Numbered from the stretch's first letter, positions 1 through 7,141 are shown. The stretch: DNA of 18,270 nucleotides from UBA5195 sp034432755 (GCA_034432755.1 DAOUBQ010000034.1:1-18270); one strand, 5' to 3'. Program-made: numbers and translations. Notes: generated by a model from the letters alone, not told the origin.

Positions 1-953
1 GCGGCGGCGCACGAGAGCGCGTGGCCGTTATAGGTCAGCCCGGCATAGAGATATTTGTCATCGAAAAATTTGGCGATTTCCTCGCTGACGATGACCGCGC
101 CCAGCGGGGCGTAGCCGCTGGTAATGCCTTTGGCGGTGGTGATGATATCGGGGACGACGCCCCAGTTATCCACCGCGAACCACTGACCGGTGCGGCCCCA
201 GCCGCTCATCACCTCGTCAGAGATGAGCAGAATGCCGTATCGGTCGCAGATTTCGCGCACGCGCGGCCAGTAGTCGTCCGGCGGAACGATGAGACCATTC
301 GAGCCGACCACGCCTTCCATGATGATGGCGGCGATTTTATCTGGCCCTTCGTATTGGATGACTTCTTCGAGGTGTTTGAGGCACTCGCGGGCGCAGGATT
401 CTTTCTTTTGCCCAAACGGACAGCGGTAACAATGCGGGTCGAGGAAGTGAACCACGCCGGGCATGGCCGGTTCGACGGCCAGGCGGCGGTAATCGCCGGT
501 GAGGGCAATGGAGCCGTGCGTTGCGCCGTGATACGAGCGGTAGCGGGCCAAAATTTTGTGCCGCCCGGTGTAAAAGCGGGCAATTTTGATGGCGTTTTCG
601 TTGGCTTCGGCCCCGCCCAGGGCGAAGAAGGTCTTTTTGAGATTGCCGGGGGTGACTTCGGCCAGTTTTTTGCCCAGCAGGGCGCGCGCTTCGGTGGTGT
701 TGCCGGGGTGGACGAAACAAACTTCGGCGGCCTGCTCCTGAATGGCCTGGACCACCTTGGGGTGCCGGTGGCCGATGTTGGTGTTCATCAACTGCGACGA
801 GAAATCAATGTAACGCTTCCCGTCCGTATCCCAAAAATAAATCCCTTCCGCCTTGCCAACCGGAATGGGATTCACCTGACCTTGAACAGACCACGAAAAG
901 AAGGTGTATTCTTTGCTCAGGTCAATGATTTCTTGCGAGGTTAATTTCGTCAT
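1..953 (-). CDS. class-III aminotransferase, partial (taurine/beta-alanine:pyruvate type)
   Basis: This is the N-terminal 317 codons of a PLP-dependent fold-type I aminotransferase; the C-terminus lies beyond the left edge. It moves an amino group between an amine or amino acid and a keto acid in the cytoplasm. The start (MTKLTSQEII) has AGGAG five bases upstream. Visible family features are the cofactor Asp in ISDEVMSGWGRTG and the Schiff-base lysine in TTAKGITSGYAPLGA (K275). A Cys-rich stretch, CYRCPFG followed by CAREC, lies mid-protein. The N-terminal WSVQGQVNPIPV and the TYNGHALSCAA end resemble enzymes annotated as taurine-pyruvate or omega-amino-acid-pyruvate aminotransferases. It is last in a minus-strand series after an Lrp regulator and a GSA-aminomutase-like enzyme, so amino-acid or amine catabolism is likely. 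The substrate cannot be fixed from sequence. Confidence 0.88.
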   Translation of the reverse strand, partial: MTKLTSQEIIDLSKEYTFFSWSVQGQVNPIPVGKAEGIYFWDTDGKRYIDFSSQLMNTNIGHRHPKVVQAIQEQAAEVCFVHPGNTTEARALLGKKLAEVTPGNLKKTFFALGGAEANENAIKIARFYTGRHKILARYRSYHGATHGSIALTGDYRRLAVEPAMPGVVHFLDPHCYRCPFGQKKESCARECLKHLEEVIQYEGPDKIAAIIMEGVVGSNGLIVPPDDYWPRVREICDRYGILLISDEVMSGWGRTGQWFAVDNWGVVPDIITTAKGITSGYAPLGAVIVSEEIAKFFDDKYLYAGLTYNGHALSCAA

Positions 954-966
954 GGTATCTCCTGGA

Positions 967-1020
967 AAGTAGACAGGTAAACAAGTAGACAAGTACCTGT
1001 TTCCCTGTCTACTTGTTTAC
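967..1020. repeat. tandem octamer repeat with inverted copy, intercistronic
   Basis: Four octamers in tandem (GTAGACAG, GTAAACAA, GTAGACAA and the diverged GTACCTGT, from 969) are followed by TTCC and two octamers in inverse orientation (CTGTCTAC, TTGTTTAC). The 15 bases at 977-991 are the exact reverse complement of 1006-1020. Two alternative stems, 967-977 with 1004-1014 and 973-979 with 994-1000, compete with that hairpin. The stop codon of the upstream gene (1019-1017) lies in the stem, and the SD of the next gene lies just beyond the repeat. Confidence 0.85.
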
Positions 1021-2315
1021 TTTACGCTCTTCACCACTTCCGCATACACTTCCAGCGTCCGGTCAATGTCGGCTTCGGTATGCGAGTAGCACAGGAACCA
1101 GGGTTCGCGGGGGTCGTAATCGGGCATCACGCCGCGCTCTATGGCGGCTTCGGCCCAGCGCAGGTAGCGTTCTTTATCGGTATGCGCCCATTCGCGCTGA
1201 CAAGTCAGGGAATCAACACCGATGGAGAAGGTGAACATGGCCGGGTAGCCATTGATGACCGCCTGGATGCCGTTTTCCTCGAAAATCTCTTTCAGGCCAT
1301 TCATCAGGCGTGTGCCGCGCTTTTCGATGGTCTCGAAAACGGGTTCACGCTGCATGATTTTGAGCGTGGCCCAGGCCCCGGCAATGCCCGGTTTGTTGTT
1401 GGTGTACGTCCCGCCCTGCGAAACGCCGTGACCGATGATGCTCATGATTTCTTTTTTGCCGCCAAAGGCCGCCACCGGGTAGCCGTTGCCAAGCGCTTTG
1501 GCATAGGTTGCCAGGTCGGGTTTCAGGTTGTAGTATTCTTGCGCGCCGCCTTTGGCAATGCGGAAGCCGGTCTTGACCTCGTCGAGGATAAACACTGCGC
1601 CGTATTCGCTGGTTTTCTGGCGAATCAGTTCCAAAAAGCCCGGCTGGGGCAAAATGGCCGCGCAATTGCCCTGACACGGCTCGGTGATGACCGCCGCAAT
1701 CTGTTCTCCGTACGATTTCATCATCCGCTCGAAGCCCTCGAAATCGTTAAACGGCAGGGTGATGATTTTCTCGCCCAGCGTTTTTGGAATGCCCGAAGAA
1801 GCCGGAACCGGAATGGGGCTGCGGCGGTTGCCGTACGATTCGGCGGGGGCGTAGGTGCTCCACAGCGTGTGGTCGTGGAAGCCGTGATAATTCCCCTCAA
1901 ATTTCAGGATGATTTCGCGCCCGGTATAAGCCCGCGCCACGCGAATGGCGTGCATGGTTGCCTCTGTGCCAGAGCAGGCCATGCGCACCATCTCGACGCC
2001 GGGGCACATCTCCACAATCATCTCGGCCACATCCAGTTCCAGTTCGCCGGTCATGGCAAACAAGACGCCGTTTTTCACTTCTTCAATCACCTTTTCATCC
2101 ACTTCATCGTAGGCGTGACCCAAAATGATGGGGCCAAAGGCCATCCGATAGTCAATGTATTCATTCCCGCCCACATCCCACAGATGCGAGCCTTTGGCTT
2201 TTTTGACATACGGGGTGATGCCCTCGCCCCAATAACGGAAATTGGAATTGACGCCGAGCGGCAGCACTTTTTGGGCGCGCTGCTGAACTTCGGCGTTTTT
2301 TTCAAAGTTTTTCAT
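1017..2315 (-). CDS. glutamate-1-semialdehyde aminomutase-like aminotransferase
   Basis: A 432-residue class-III PLP enzyme, the usual length for the glutamate-1-semialdehyde 2,1-aminomutase family. The start at 2315 (MKNFEKNAEV) is preceded by GGAG seven bases upstream. An in-frame upstream ATG at 2381 would add a basic, non-conserved stretch with no good SD. Motifs in order: SGTEA (115-119), FEGNYHGFHD with the substrate/PLP-contacting Tyr at about 143, ILDEVKTGFR with the PLP aspartate at 245, and the Schiff-base lysine in TYAKALGNGYPVAAFGG (K273). True HemL enzymes carry a Gly-rich GKIIGGGxPVGAYGG at that site, so this ALGNGYP variant is divergent. No tetrapyrrole genes are nearby; the neighbours are an Lrp regulator and another aminotransferase. 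It is more likely a catabolic aminotransferase or aminomutase than the heme-pathway enzyme. Confidence 0.85.
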   Translation of the reverse strand: MKNFEKNAEVQQRAQKVLPLGVNSNFRYWGEGITPYVKKAKGSHLWDVGGNEYIDYRMAFGPIILGHAYDEVDEKVIEEVKNGVLFAMTGELELDVAEMIVEMCPGVEMVRMACSGTEATMHAIRVARAYTGREIILKFEGNYHGFHDHTLWSTYAPAESYGNRRSPIPVPASSGIPKTLGEKIITLPFNDFEGFERMMKSYGEQIAAVITEPCQGNCAAILPQPGFLELIRQKTSEYGAVFILDEVKTGFRIAKGGAQEYYNLKPDLATYAKALGNGYPVAAFGGKKEIMSIIGHGVSQGGTYTNNKPGIAGAWATLKIMQREPVFETIEKRGTRLMNGLKEIFEENGIQAVINGYPAMFTFSIGVDSLTCQREWAHTDKERYLRWAEAAIERGVMPDYDPREPWFLCYSHTEADIDRTLEVYAEVVKSVK

Positions 2316-2410
2316 GCGGTTTCTCCATTTTTGATGGGTTTGTTTTGCTCTACTGAATTTTGACCGCCGCAGGCGGTTCACAGGGGCTGGCCGCTTCAGC
2401 GCGTCTCCCT

Positions 2411-2887
2411 CTAATCGTCCTCAACAAGCCCGGAAGGAATTTTCCACTGATACACATCTTTTAGCACCAGCGGCACAATGGATGTCGTCGTCTTGCGGAC
2501 ACCCGGCACCTTCCCTATCACCTCCGTTACAAAACGGTATACCTCCGCTGTATCGCGTGCCAACACCTGCACGCTAACATCCGTCTCGCCAATCGAGCAG
2601 GCCACATAACTGATGTTCTCGAACCCGGCCATTTTGTGGGCAACTTCCTGGATGGCACCCGAATCGCACAACAGCCAGACATCCGCCACGACACCCATGC
2701 CTACCGCCTTTGGGTTGACCACTGTGGTAATCTGGATAATGTTGTCGTCCAGCATTCGTTCGATGCGATAGCGGACCGCCCGCTCAGAGATGTTCCCTAT
2801 CCGACGCGCAATTTCAGCGGCGTGTATCCGCCCGTCTTCCATGAGGAGTTCAATAATTTTCAAATCCGTTTTGTCGATTTTATACAT
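2411..2887 (-). CDS. Lrp/AsnC-family transcriptional regulator
   Basis: A 158-residue protein of standard Lrp/AsnC length. The N-terminus (MYKIDKTDLKIIELLMEDGR) and a winged helix-turn-helix containing AAEIARRIGNISERAVRYRI occupy about residues 1-60. A RAM ligand-binding/oligomerisation domain follows at about 65-150, with the Lrp-like stretch ACSIGETDVSVQVLARDTAE. Family members form octamers or dimers of dimers and respond to amino acids. It is first in a minus-strand series with two class-III aminotransferases, 95 bases before the first enzyme, and divergent from the S1-domain gene. Local control of the aminotransferases and autoregulation are therefore likely but inferred. The SD before the ATG is weak (AGAG). 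Confidence 0.93.
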   Translation of the reverse strand: MYKIDKTDLKIIELLMEDGRIHAAEIARRIGNISERAVRYRIERMLDDNIIQITTVVNPKAVGMGVVADVWLLCDSGAIQEVAHKMAGFENISYVACSIGETDVSVQVLARDTAEVYRFVTEVIGKVPGVRKTTTSIVPLVLKDVYQWKIPSGLVEDD

Positions 2888-2919
2888 AGTAATCTCTATT
2901 TATTTCCGTTTCTTACAAT

Positions 2920-2948
2920 ATATTACTGTTTTGTTGCCGAAAAGTCAA
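2920..2948 (-). promoter_or_regulatory. sigma-70-type promoter for the Lrp regulator
   Basis: On the minus strand, TTGACT (2948-2943) is followed by a 17-base spacer and TAATAT (2925-2920), 33 bases upstream of the start codon. The -10 box overlaps an AT-rich palindromic tract (AATATATT), a plausible place for an autoregulatory Lrp site. Confidence 0.6.
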
Positions 2949-2996
2949 TAAGAAAAACGGTTCTCGTGATGTTTGTTGCGAAAAGTACCCCCGCCG

Positions 2997-3024
2997 TTGA
3001 CATTTCGATAAAGCGGAGTATAAT
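2997..3024 (+). promoter_or_regulatory. near-perfect sigma-70-type promoter for the S1-domain gene
   Basis: TTGACA (2997-3002), a 16-base spacer and TATAAT (3019-3024) stand 39 bases before the start codon of the S1-domain protein. Both hexamers match the consensus exactly, which suggests strong constitutive expression. Confidence 0.82.
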
Positions 3025-3063
3025 CAAACTTCGGCATTATCCCCGTGATTCAGGAGCAAACGT

Positions 3064-3912
3064 ATGACAACAACCGCAGCAGAAATCCTTTCCCCCGCCA
3101 GCGAGTTAAAACCCAAAACCAGGCTGACGGGGAAAGTTGTTAAAACTACCCTGGCAGGAGCCTTGCTCGATATCGGGATGGACATCCCCGGCATCGTTCA
3201 CATCTCGCAGATGTCCGAAACCCCGGTGAAACGCGTCGAAGACGTGTTGCAGGTGGGGCAGGAAGTGTCGGTTTGGGTGCGCAAGGCCAAATCGGACCGG
3301 GTGGAACTGACCATGATTGAGCCACTCGGCGTGGATTGGCGCGAACTCAAGCCCGAAATGACCTTCAAAGGCAAGGTCATTCGCCTCGAGACCTATGGCG
3401 CGTTCGTCGAAATTGGCGCGGAGCGCCCCGGCCTGGTGCATATCAGTGAGATGGCGCATGGCTATGTCAAGTCTCCTGGCGACGTGGTCAAGGAAGGCGA
3501 CGAAGTTGATGTAATGGTTCTCGAAGTTGACCGCAAGAAGAAGCAAATCCGCTTGAGCATGAAGGCGACCCAGCCTGAACCAGAAGAAAAACCCGAGCGT
3601 CCTGAACGTGCTGAACGTTCTGAGCGCAGTGACCGCAAAGAACGTCTCGAACGTGGTGATCGTGGTGAACGAAGCGAGCGCAAGCGCAGCGGCAGCAAGA
3701 AGACCGACCGGCAGCCGCGCGGCGAAAAAGTGGAATCATTTACGGACTCTTCTACGGAACTCGAACCAACCGCCTTTGAACTGGCCTGGAAGCAGGCCCT
3801 CGAGCGCTCAAAGGCTGAGAAAGCCGAAAAGGCCCGCAAACTCAAGGCCGAGAAGCGCGAACAGGAAGACCTGTTAGAGCGAACGTTGAAAAACCGCGTG
3901 CCAACCGCCTAG
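3064..3912 (+). CDS. two-domain S1 RNA-binding protein with charged Arg/Glu-rich tail
   Basis: A 282-residue cytoplasmic protein. The start has AGGAG seven bases upstream and lies 39 bases from a consensus promoter. Residues ~18-86 and ~98-168 are two S1/OB-fold repeats. Each has the GxVxxxxxxGAxVxIG...PGxVHISxM pattern (TGKVVKTTLAGALLDIG...PGIVHISQM; KGKVIRLETYGAFVEIG...PGLVHISEM). Residues ~170-215 form a low-complexity tail of RPERAERSER-type units, encoded by imperfect 9-base repeats. A Lys/Glu-rich probable helix (ELAWKQALERSKAEKAEKAR) ends the protein. This is far shorter than ribosomal protein S1 (four to six repeats). It may serve as a small S1-like factor for mRNA binding or translation, or as an RNA chaperone; the role is inferred. 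It is probably monocistronic, as a strong terminator follows. Confidence 0.9.
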   Translation: MTTTAAEILSPASELKPKTRLTGKVVKTTLAGALLDIGMDIPGIVHISQMSETPVKRVEDVLQVGQEVSVWVRKAKSDRVELTMIEPLGVDWRELKPEMTFKGKVIRLETYGAFVEIGAERPGLVHISEMAHGYVKSPGDVVKEGDEVDVMVLEVDRKKKQIRLSMKATQPEPEEKPERPERAERSERSDRKERLERGDRGERSERKRSGSKKTDRQPRGEKVESFTDSSTELEPTAFELAWKQALERSKAEKAEKARKLKAEKREQEDLLERTLKNRVPTA

Positions 3913-3925
3913 ACAAGAATTGCGC

Positions 3926-3955
3926 AAAAACCTCGCCTGCGCAGGCGAGGTTTTT
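3926..3955. terminator. intrinsic terminator after the S1-domain gene (symmetric)
   Basis: A perfect 30-base palindrome: five A, CCTCGCC, loop TGCGCA, GGCGAGG and five T. It begins 13 bases after the S1 stop codon. The A/T flanks let it work in either direction, and it separates the S1 unit from the next promoter. Confidence 0.9.
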
Positions 3956-3958
3956 CTG

Positions 3959-3987
3959 TTGACAAGCAAGTCTATTCTTGATATGAT
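3959..3987 (+). promoter_or_regulatory. sigma-70-type promoter for the HesB/IscA-like gene
   Basis: TTGACA (3959-3964), a 17-base spacer and TATGAT (3982-3987) lie directly after the terminator and 37 bases before the HesB start codon. The hexamers and optimal spacing give a confident call. They also show that the upstream in-frame ATG at 3920 is not the start, because it lies upstream of the promoter. Confidence 0.82.
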
Positions 3988-4024
3988 TTATCCAAATTGG
4001 CAGATACGACCAAAGGAGAATCTT

Positions 4025-4453
4025 ATGCTTCAGGAAATCGAAACAAATATTGGTATCGAAAATGAAACCATTCACGTCTCCGTTGCAGCGGCGGACGCGG
4101 TGAAAAACATCCTTGCAGAGCGCAAACTGGAGGGGTATGCTTTGCGGGTCTATGTGGCGGGGAGCGGGTGCTGCGGCGTGCAGTTTGGAATGGCGCTCGA
4201 TAACAACATCCGCGCCAGCGACCAGTCTTTCCGGGTCGAGGGTATTCAGTTGGTGGTGGATGAGATGTCTATGGAGTATCTGCGCGGCGCAAAGATTGAT
4301 TTTGTCCATGACCCGCAACGTGGGGCTGGTTTTGTGGTGGATAGCCCGCTCGCCAGCATGGGCGGCTCGTGCGGTTGCGGCTCGAAGAGCGAGTCTCATG
4401 CGCAAGGCGATTCGTGTGGTTGCGGTGGCTCGTGCGGCTGTGGCGGCCACTAA
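4025..4453 (+). CDS. A-type Fe-S cluster carrier (HesB/IscA family) with Cys-rich C-terminal extension
   Basis: A 142-residue protein. The start at 4025 has a strong AAAGGAG seven bases upstream. Residues ~16-118 form the A-type carrier fold, which accepts [2Fe-2S]/[4Fe-4S] clusters and passes them to apo-proteins in the cytoplasm. The conserved cysteines are present: the first in AGSGCCGVQFG (C49/C50) and the CGC pair in GGSCGCGS (C116, C118). Normal IscA/ErpA proteins end a few residues after CGC. Here a linker (KSESHAQGDS) and two further SCGCG-type units (C131, C133, C137, C139) follow, ending GGH. The tail repeats the cluster-binding motif three times in all and may bind extra metal. It is convergent with the feo genes and probably monocistronic. 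Confidence 0.9.
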   Translation: MLQEIETNIGIENETIHVSVAAADAVKNILAERKLEGYALRVYVAGSGCCGVQFGMALDNNIRASDQSFRVEGIQLVVDEMSMEYLRGAKIDFVHDPQRGAGFVVDSPLASMGGSCGCGSKSESHAQGDSCGCGGSCGCGGH

Positions 4454-4468
4454 TTGATATTGACCATG

Positions 4469-4508
4469 AAAACGTCCCGATGGTTTCAAACCTTCGGGAC
4501 GTTTTTTT
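4469..4508. terminator. bidirectional terminator between HesB-like and feo genes
   Basis: A 12-bp stem (AAAACGTCCCGA 4469-4480 with TCGGGACGTTTT 4494-4505) is followed by further T residues on the plus strand and flanked by an A tract that serves the minus strand. It lies between the convergent stop codons of the Fe-S carrier (4453) and the FeoC-like gene (4510), so both operons can end here. Confidence 0.88.
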
Positions 4509-4509
4509 A

Positions 4510-4743
4510 TTATCCTTGCCACATTTTGAGTAAATCAACACGCCCGGCGTGATTACACTCGGTTTTCAGGTTGCAACCGCCGCAGCCGTCGCCGCAAGTT
4601 TCATAGGGGCGAATGTAGCCGCTGCGCTGGAGATGTTCGAGCATGACACTGACCAGTTGCGGCGAAGCGCCCAGTTTTTTAGAGAGCGCGTTCACTTCGA
4701 GTGTGCCGCCAGCGCGGATTTCAGCGAGGAGTTGTTCGAGCAT
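4510..4743 (-). CDS. feoC: FeoC-like winged-helix protein with four cysteines
   Basis: A 77-residue protein starting at MLEQLLAEIR, five bases after the feoB stop. A longer reading from 4848 would run inside feoB and is not used. Residues ~1-47 look like a small winged helix (EVNALSKKLGASPQLVSVML, then LQRSGYIRPY). Four cysteines follow at 50, 54, 57 and 63 (CGDGCGGC, then TEC), a C-x3-C-x2-C-x5-C cluster typical of FeoC proteins, where it can bind Fe-S or zinc. FeoC is a small cytoplasmic partner of FeoB thought to control stability or activity of the transporter. Position at the end of feoAB and the Cys pattern support the call; overall sequence conservation in this family is low. Confidence 0.75.
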   Translation of the reverse strand: MLEQLLAEIRAGGTLEVNALSKKLGASPQLVSVMLEHLQRSGYIRPYETCGDGCGGCNLKTECNHAGRVDLLKMWQG

Positions 4744-4748
4744 GGCGG

Positions 4749-6782
4749 CTACCCCATTCCAAAGAGAACGGCCAGGTGATAGGTCAATGCCCCAGCTGCC
4801 ACCGAAAGCCCCAGGAACAGGGCCACGCTCAGGCCAGCCCAACGCCACGAGTTGGTTTCTTGCTTGATAACGGCCACCGTCGCCATGCAGGGGATGAACA
4901 GCATCGTCACGACCAGGAAGGAGAGCGCGGAGGCGGTCGAGAAGGAGGCGGCCAGCGCTTCCGCCAGTCCCGCTTCAGAAGAGTTGCCGAACAAAACTCC
5001 CAGCGTGGCAATTGCGTTCTCTTTGGCCGGGAAACTGGTGATGAGCGCCACCGTCAGCCGCCAGTCGAATCCCATCCACCTTCCCACCGGTTCGATAAGT
5101 TGCCCAAACTGCGCCAGGAAACTGGTGTTCAAATTACCATCTGGCAGATATGACAAGACCCAGACGATGAGCGACATGCCGAGGATGGCTGTGCCAGCCT
5201 TTTTGACGAAAGACATCGAGCGCTGCCAGACCAGCAGGCCGATGGTGCGGGCGTTGGGGATGTGGTAGAGCGGCATTTCCATGATGAAGGCCGAACGCTG
5301 GCCTTTGAAAAGGACCTGGTTGAGCGTCATGCCGCCCAAAACGAGCAAGACGAGTGTCATCAGCACCAGCCCCCACGAAACCCAGAGCGCATGAGCGCCG
5401 AAGAACACCGGGGCGATGAAGGCCACCACCACCATGCGCGCCGTGCAGGGGACGAGCGGGGCAATTAGAATGGTGAGCAGGCGGGCCGGCCACGATTCGA
5501 TGACGCGTGTGCCCATGACGGCCGGAACGTTGCAGCCGAAACCCAGGAAGAGCGGCAAGAAGGATTTGCCATGCAGACCCATCAGGTGCATCAGGTTGTC
5601 CATCACATAGGCAGCGCGCGCCATATAGCCTACGTCTTCCAGCAGGGCAAAGGCGGCGAAGAAAACCACCAGAATGGGTAGGAAGGTGAGAACCGAGCCA
5701 ACACCGCCGATGGCGCCATCTACGACCATGCCCTGCGCCCAGGCAGGTGCGCCTTGCAGCAACCCGCTGACCCACTCAGAAAAAGGCGCAATCAGGCTTT
5801 CGTCCATCCAGTCCTGCGCTGGGGCTGCCAAGGTAAACGTGACCCAAAAGACCAGGCCGAGCATGCCGGCCAGGATGAACAGTCCCCAAATGGGGTGAGC
5901 CGCCCAGCGGTCGAGCCGCTCGGTGAGGCTGATTTGTCCCATTTTGGGTTGGGTGACGGCCGCCCGCACCATGCGGCCAATCCATTCGTAGCGGCCCGAA
6001 GCCACGACCAGAAAGGCGTCATCGTGTTCGCGCAGGATGGCGTGGACGGCGGCCAGGTTCTCAGGGGGAAGTTCGGATTCCATCATGCGGGTCACTTCGG
6101 CATCGCCCTCGAACAGTTTGAGCGCCACCCAGTCGGGCGGGTAAGGCGCGGGGACGTGTTCGCCGGTGAGCGCTTCGATTTGCTTGAGGATTTCGCGGTG
6201 GTCGGCGCGGATTTCGGGCAATTTGGGCGATGTATGAATGTTGCCAGCCAGCACGTTTTCCACGACTTGGAGCAGTTCTCGCACTCCGATGGCTTTGCTG
6301 GCGGTCATGGGGACGACTGGCACGCCCAGGGCGGCGGCCAACACTTCGGGCTGCACCGTGATTCCCTCTTGCGCGGCTACATCCATCATGTTGAGGGCCA
6401 CGACGACTGGTGCGGAGAGGGCAAGCAGTTCAGCCACCAGGTACAGGCTGCGCTCCAGGTTGGCGGCGCTGACGACGGCGACTACTACCTGCGGGCGCTC
6501 GCGGACGATGAACTCACGCGCCACCACTTCTTCGGGTGAGTTGGCGGTGAGCGAGTAGGTTCCGGGCAGGTCTACCAGGCAAAACTCGCGCCCCTTGTGG
6601 CGGAAGGCGCCTTCGCGGCGCTCGACGGTCTTGCCGGTCCAGTTGCCAACGTGCTGGTTTAGCCCGGTGAGCATGTTGAAGAGTGTTGATTTGCCCATGT
6701 TGGGCTGCCCGGCCAGGGCAATCAATGGCGCGCCAGTCGTAAGCTGCATAACTGGCGCGGTGACCTCGTGACATTCGCTCAT
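4749..6782 (-). CDS. feoB: ferrous iron transporter B
   Basis: A 677-residue inner-membrane Fe(II) transporter with an N-terminal G domain; E. coli FeoB is about 770 residues. G motifs are visible: G1 GQPNMGKST (25-33), G3 DLPG (71-74), G4 NMMD (131-134) and G5 TASK (160-163). A helical spacer and the polytopic membrane domain follow, with the gate motifs GFGCNVPAV (conserved Cys) and PCTARM and the second-gate motif FIPCMATVAVIKQE near the C-terminus. The ATG overlaps the feoA stop by four bases (ATGA), so translation is probably coupled. The feoC-like gene follows after five bases. Control by the divergent DtxR-family protein is likely from context. Confidence 0.97.
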   Translation of the reverse strand: MSECHEVTAPVMQLTTGAPLIALAGQPNMGKSTLFNMLTGLNQHVGNWTGKTVERREGAFRHKGREFCLVDLPGTYSLTANSPEEVVAREFIVRERPQVVVAVVSAANLERSLYLVAELLALSAPVVVALNMMDVAAQEGITVQPEVLAAALGVPVVPMTASKAIGVRELLQVVENVLAGNIHTSPKLPEIRADHREILKQIEALTGEHVPAPYPPDWVALKLFEGDAEVTRMMESELPPENLAAVHAILREHDDAFLVVASGRYEWIGRMVRAAVTQPKMGQISLTERLDRWAAHPIWGLFILAGMLGLVFWVTFTLAAPAQDWMDESLIAPFSEWVSGLLQGAPAWAQGMVVDGAIGGVGSVLTFLPILVVFFAAFALLEDVGYMARAAYVMDNLMHLMGLHGKSFLPLFLGFGCNVPAVMGTRVIESWPARLLTILIAPLVPCTARMVVVAFIAPVFFGAHALWVSWGLVLMTLVLLVLGGMTLNQVLFKGQRSAFIMEMPLYHIPNARTIGLLVWQRSMSFVKKAGTAILGMSLIVWVLSYLPDGNLNTSFLAQFGQLIEPVGRWMGFDWRLTVALITSFPAKENAIATLGVLFGNSSEAGLAEALAASFSTASALSFLVVTMLFIPCMATVAVIKQETNSWRWAGLSVALFLGLSVAAGALTYHLAVLFGMG

Positions 6783-7021
6783 TTCCCACTCCGGCGAACG
6801 ATGATTTTGGCTGCCTCGCCGCGTCCAAGCGCTACGCGCGTGCCGCGCACAGTTACAATCAGCGGGCCGAAGCCGTAGTTTTGGGTCATATCTACGTCTA
6901 CGCCGGGGGTGAACCCCAACGAGGCCAGGCGGTTTTGGACTGCGCGCCCGCCGCCAAACGACAAGATGGTGGCGTGTTCACCAGCGGTCAGGCTGGACAT
7001 CGAGACAGGTTCAGGGGACAT
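6779..7021 (-). CDS. feoA: ferrous iron transport protein A
   Basis: An 80-residue SH3-like protein of normal FeoA length. The start has GAGGAG four bases upstream. Recognisable features are the LTAGEHATILSFGG strand region, LASLGFTPGVDV and the C-terminal VALGRGEAAKIIVRR, all typical of FeoA. FeoA is a small cytoplasmic protein needed for FeoB-dependent Fe(II) uptake and probably binds FeoB. It is first in the operon, and its stop overlaps the feoB start. The 120-base gap to the divergent DtxR-family gene holds the likely operator. Confidence 0.95.
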   Translation of the reverse strand: MSPEPVSMSSLTAGEHATILSFGGGRAVQNRLASLGFTPGVDVDMTQNYGFGPLIVTVRGTRVALGRGEAAKIIVRRSGK

Positions 7022-7088
7022 GGTTCTCCTCGTTCAAGTCCCTGGGGGGGACTCCATCAATGATATAATCAATTAAGCTGCTCTTTCT

Positions 7089-7119
7089 TTAGTATATGCT
7101 AATTTTTTTTATTAGCATA
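7089..7119. promoter_or_regulatory. candidate DtxR-family operator between feoA and the regulator
   Basis: TATGCTAAT (7095-7103) is the exact inverse of ATTAGCATA (7111-7119), separated by seven T/A bases. The left arm is also part of a quasi-palindrome, TTAGTATATGCTAA (7089-7102, one mismatched pair). This gives three TTAGYATA-type half-sites in the shared intergenic region. DtxR, IdeR and MntR boxes are AT-rich palindromes built on TTAG-like half-sites, so repression of both transcripts is plausible. Core promoter hexamers around it are not clear. Confidence 0.62.
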
Positions 7120-7141
7120 GTCCCCCAAAAAGGTTTTGACC

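Noticed and set aside
21..944. Long open frame on the plus strand opposite the first aminotransferase
   Set aside because: It is the antisense frame of a clearly conserved PLP enzyme; its Gly/Phe/Asp-rich translation matches no family.
967..1020. Short CRISPR-like array
   Set aside because: Units are 8 bases with no spacers, and inverse copies follow; there are no cas genes.
1080..2363. 427-codon plus-strand open frame
   Set aside because: Antisense shadow of the GSA-aminomutase-like gene; high GC at third positions removes stops from the opposite strand.
2363..2377. Hairpin ACCGCC/GGCGGT between the Lrp gene and the aminotransferase
   Set aside because: No T run follows on the minus strand; the stem is only six pairs, so it is not called a terminator.
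3842..4522. 226-codon minus-strand open frame over the HesB region
   Set aside because: It crosses two terminators and a promoter of the plus-strand genes and shows no domain; antisense shadow.
7037..7053. AGTCCC/GGGACT hairpin in the feoA leader as a metal riboswitch
   Set aside because: A single six-pair stem with a G-run loop does not match the known manganese- or iron-sensing riboswitch architecture.
7064..7069. Perfect TATAAT upstream of the DtxR-family gene
   Set aside because: No -35 hexamer at 16-18 bases upstream; it lies in the feoA leader, 73 bases before the ATG, so it is not called a promoter.
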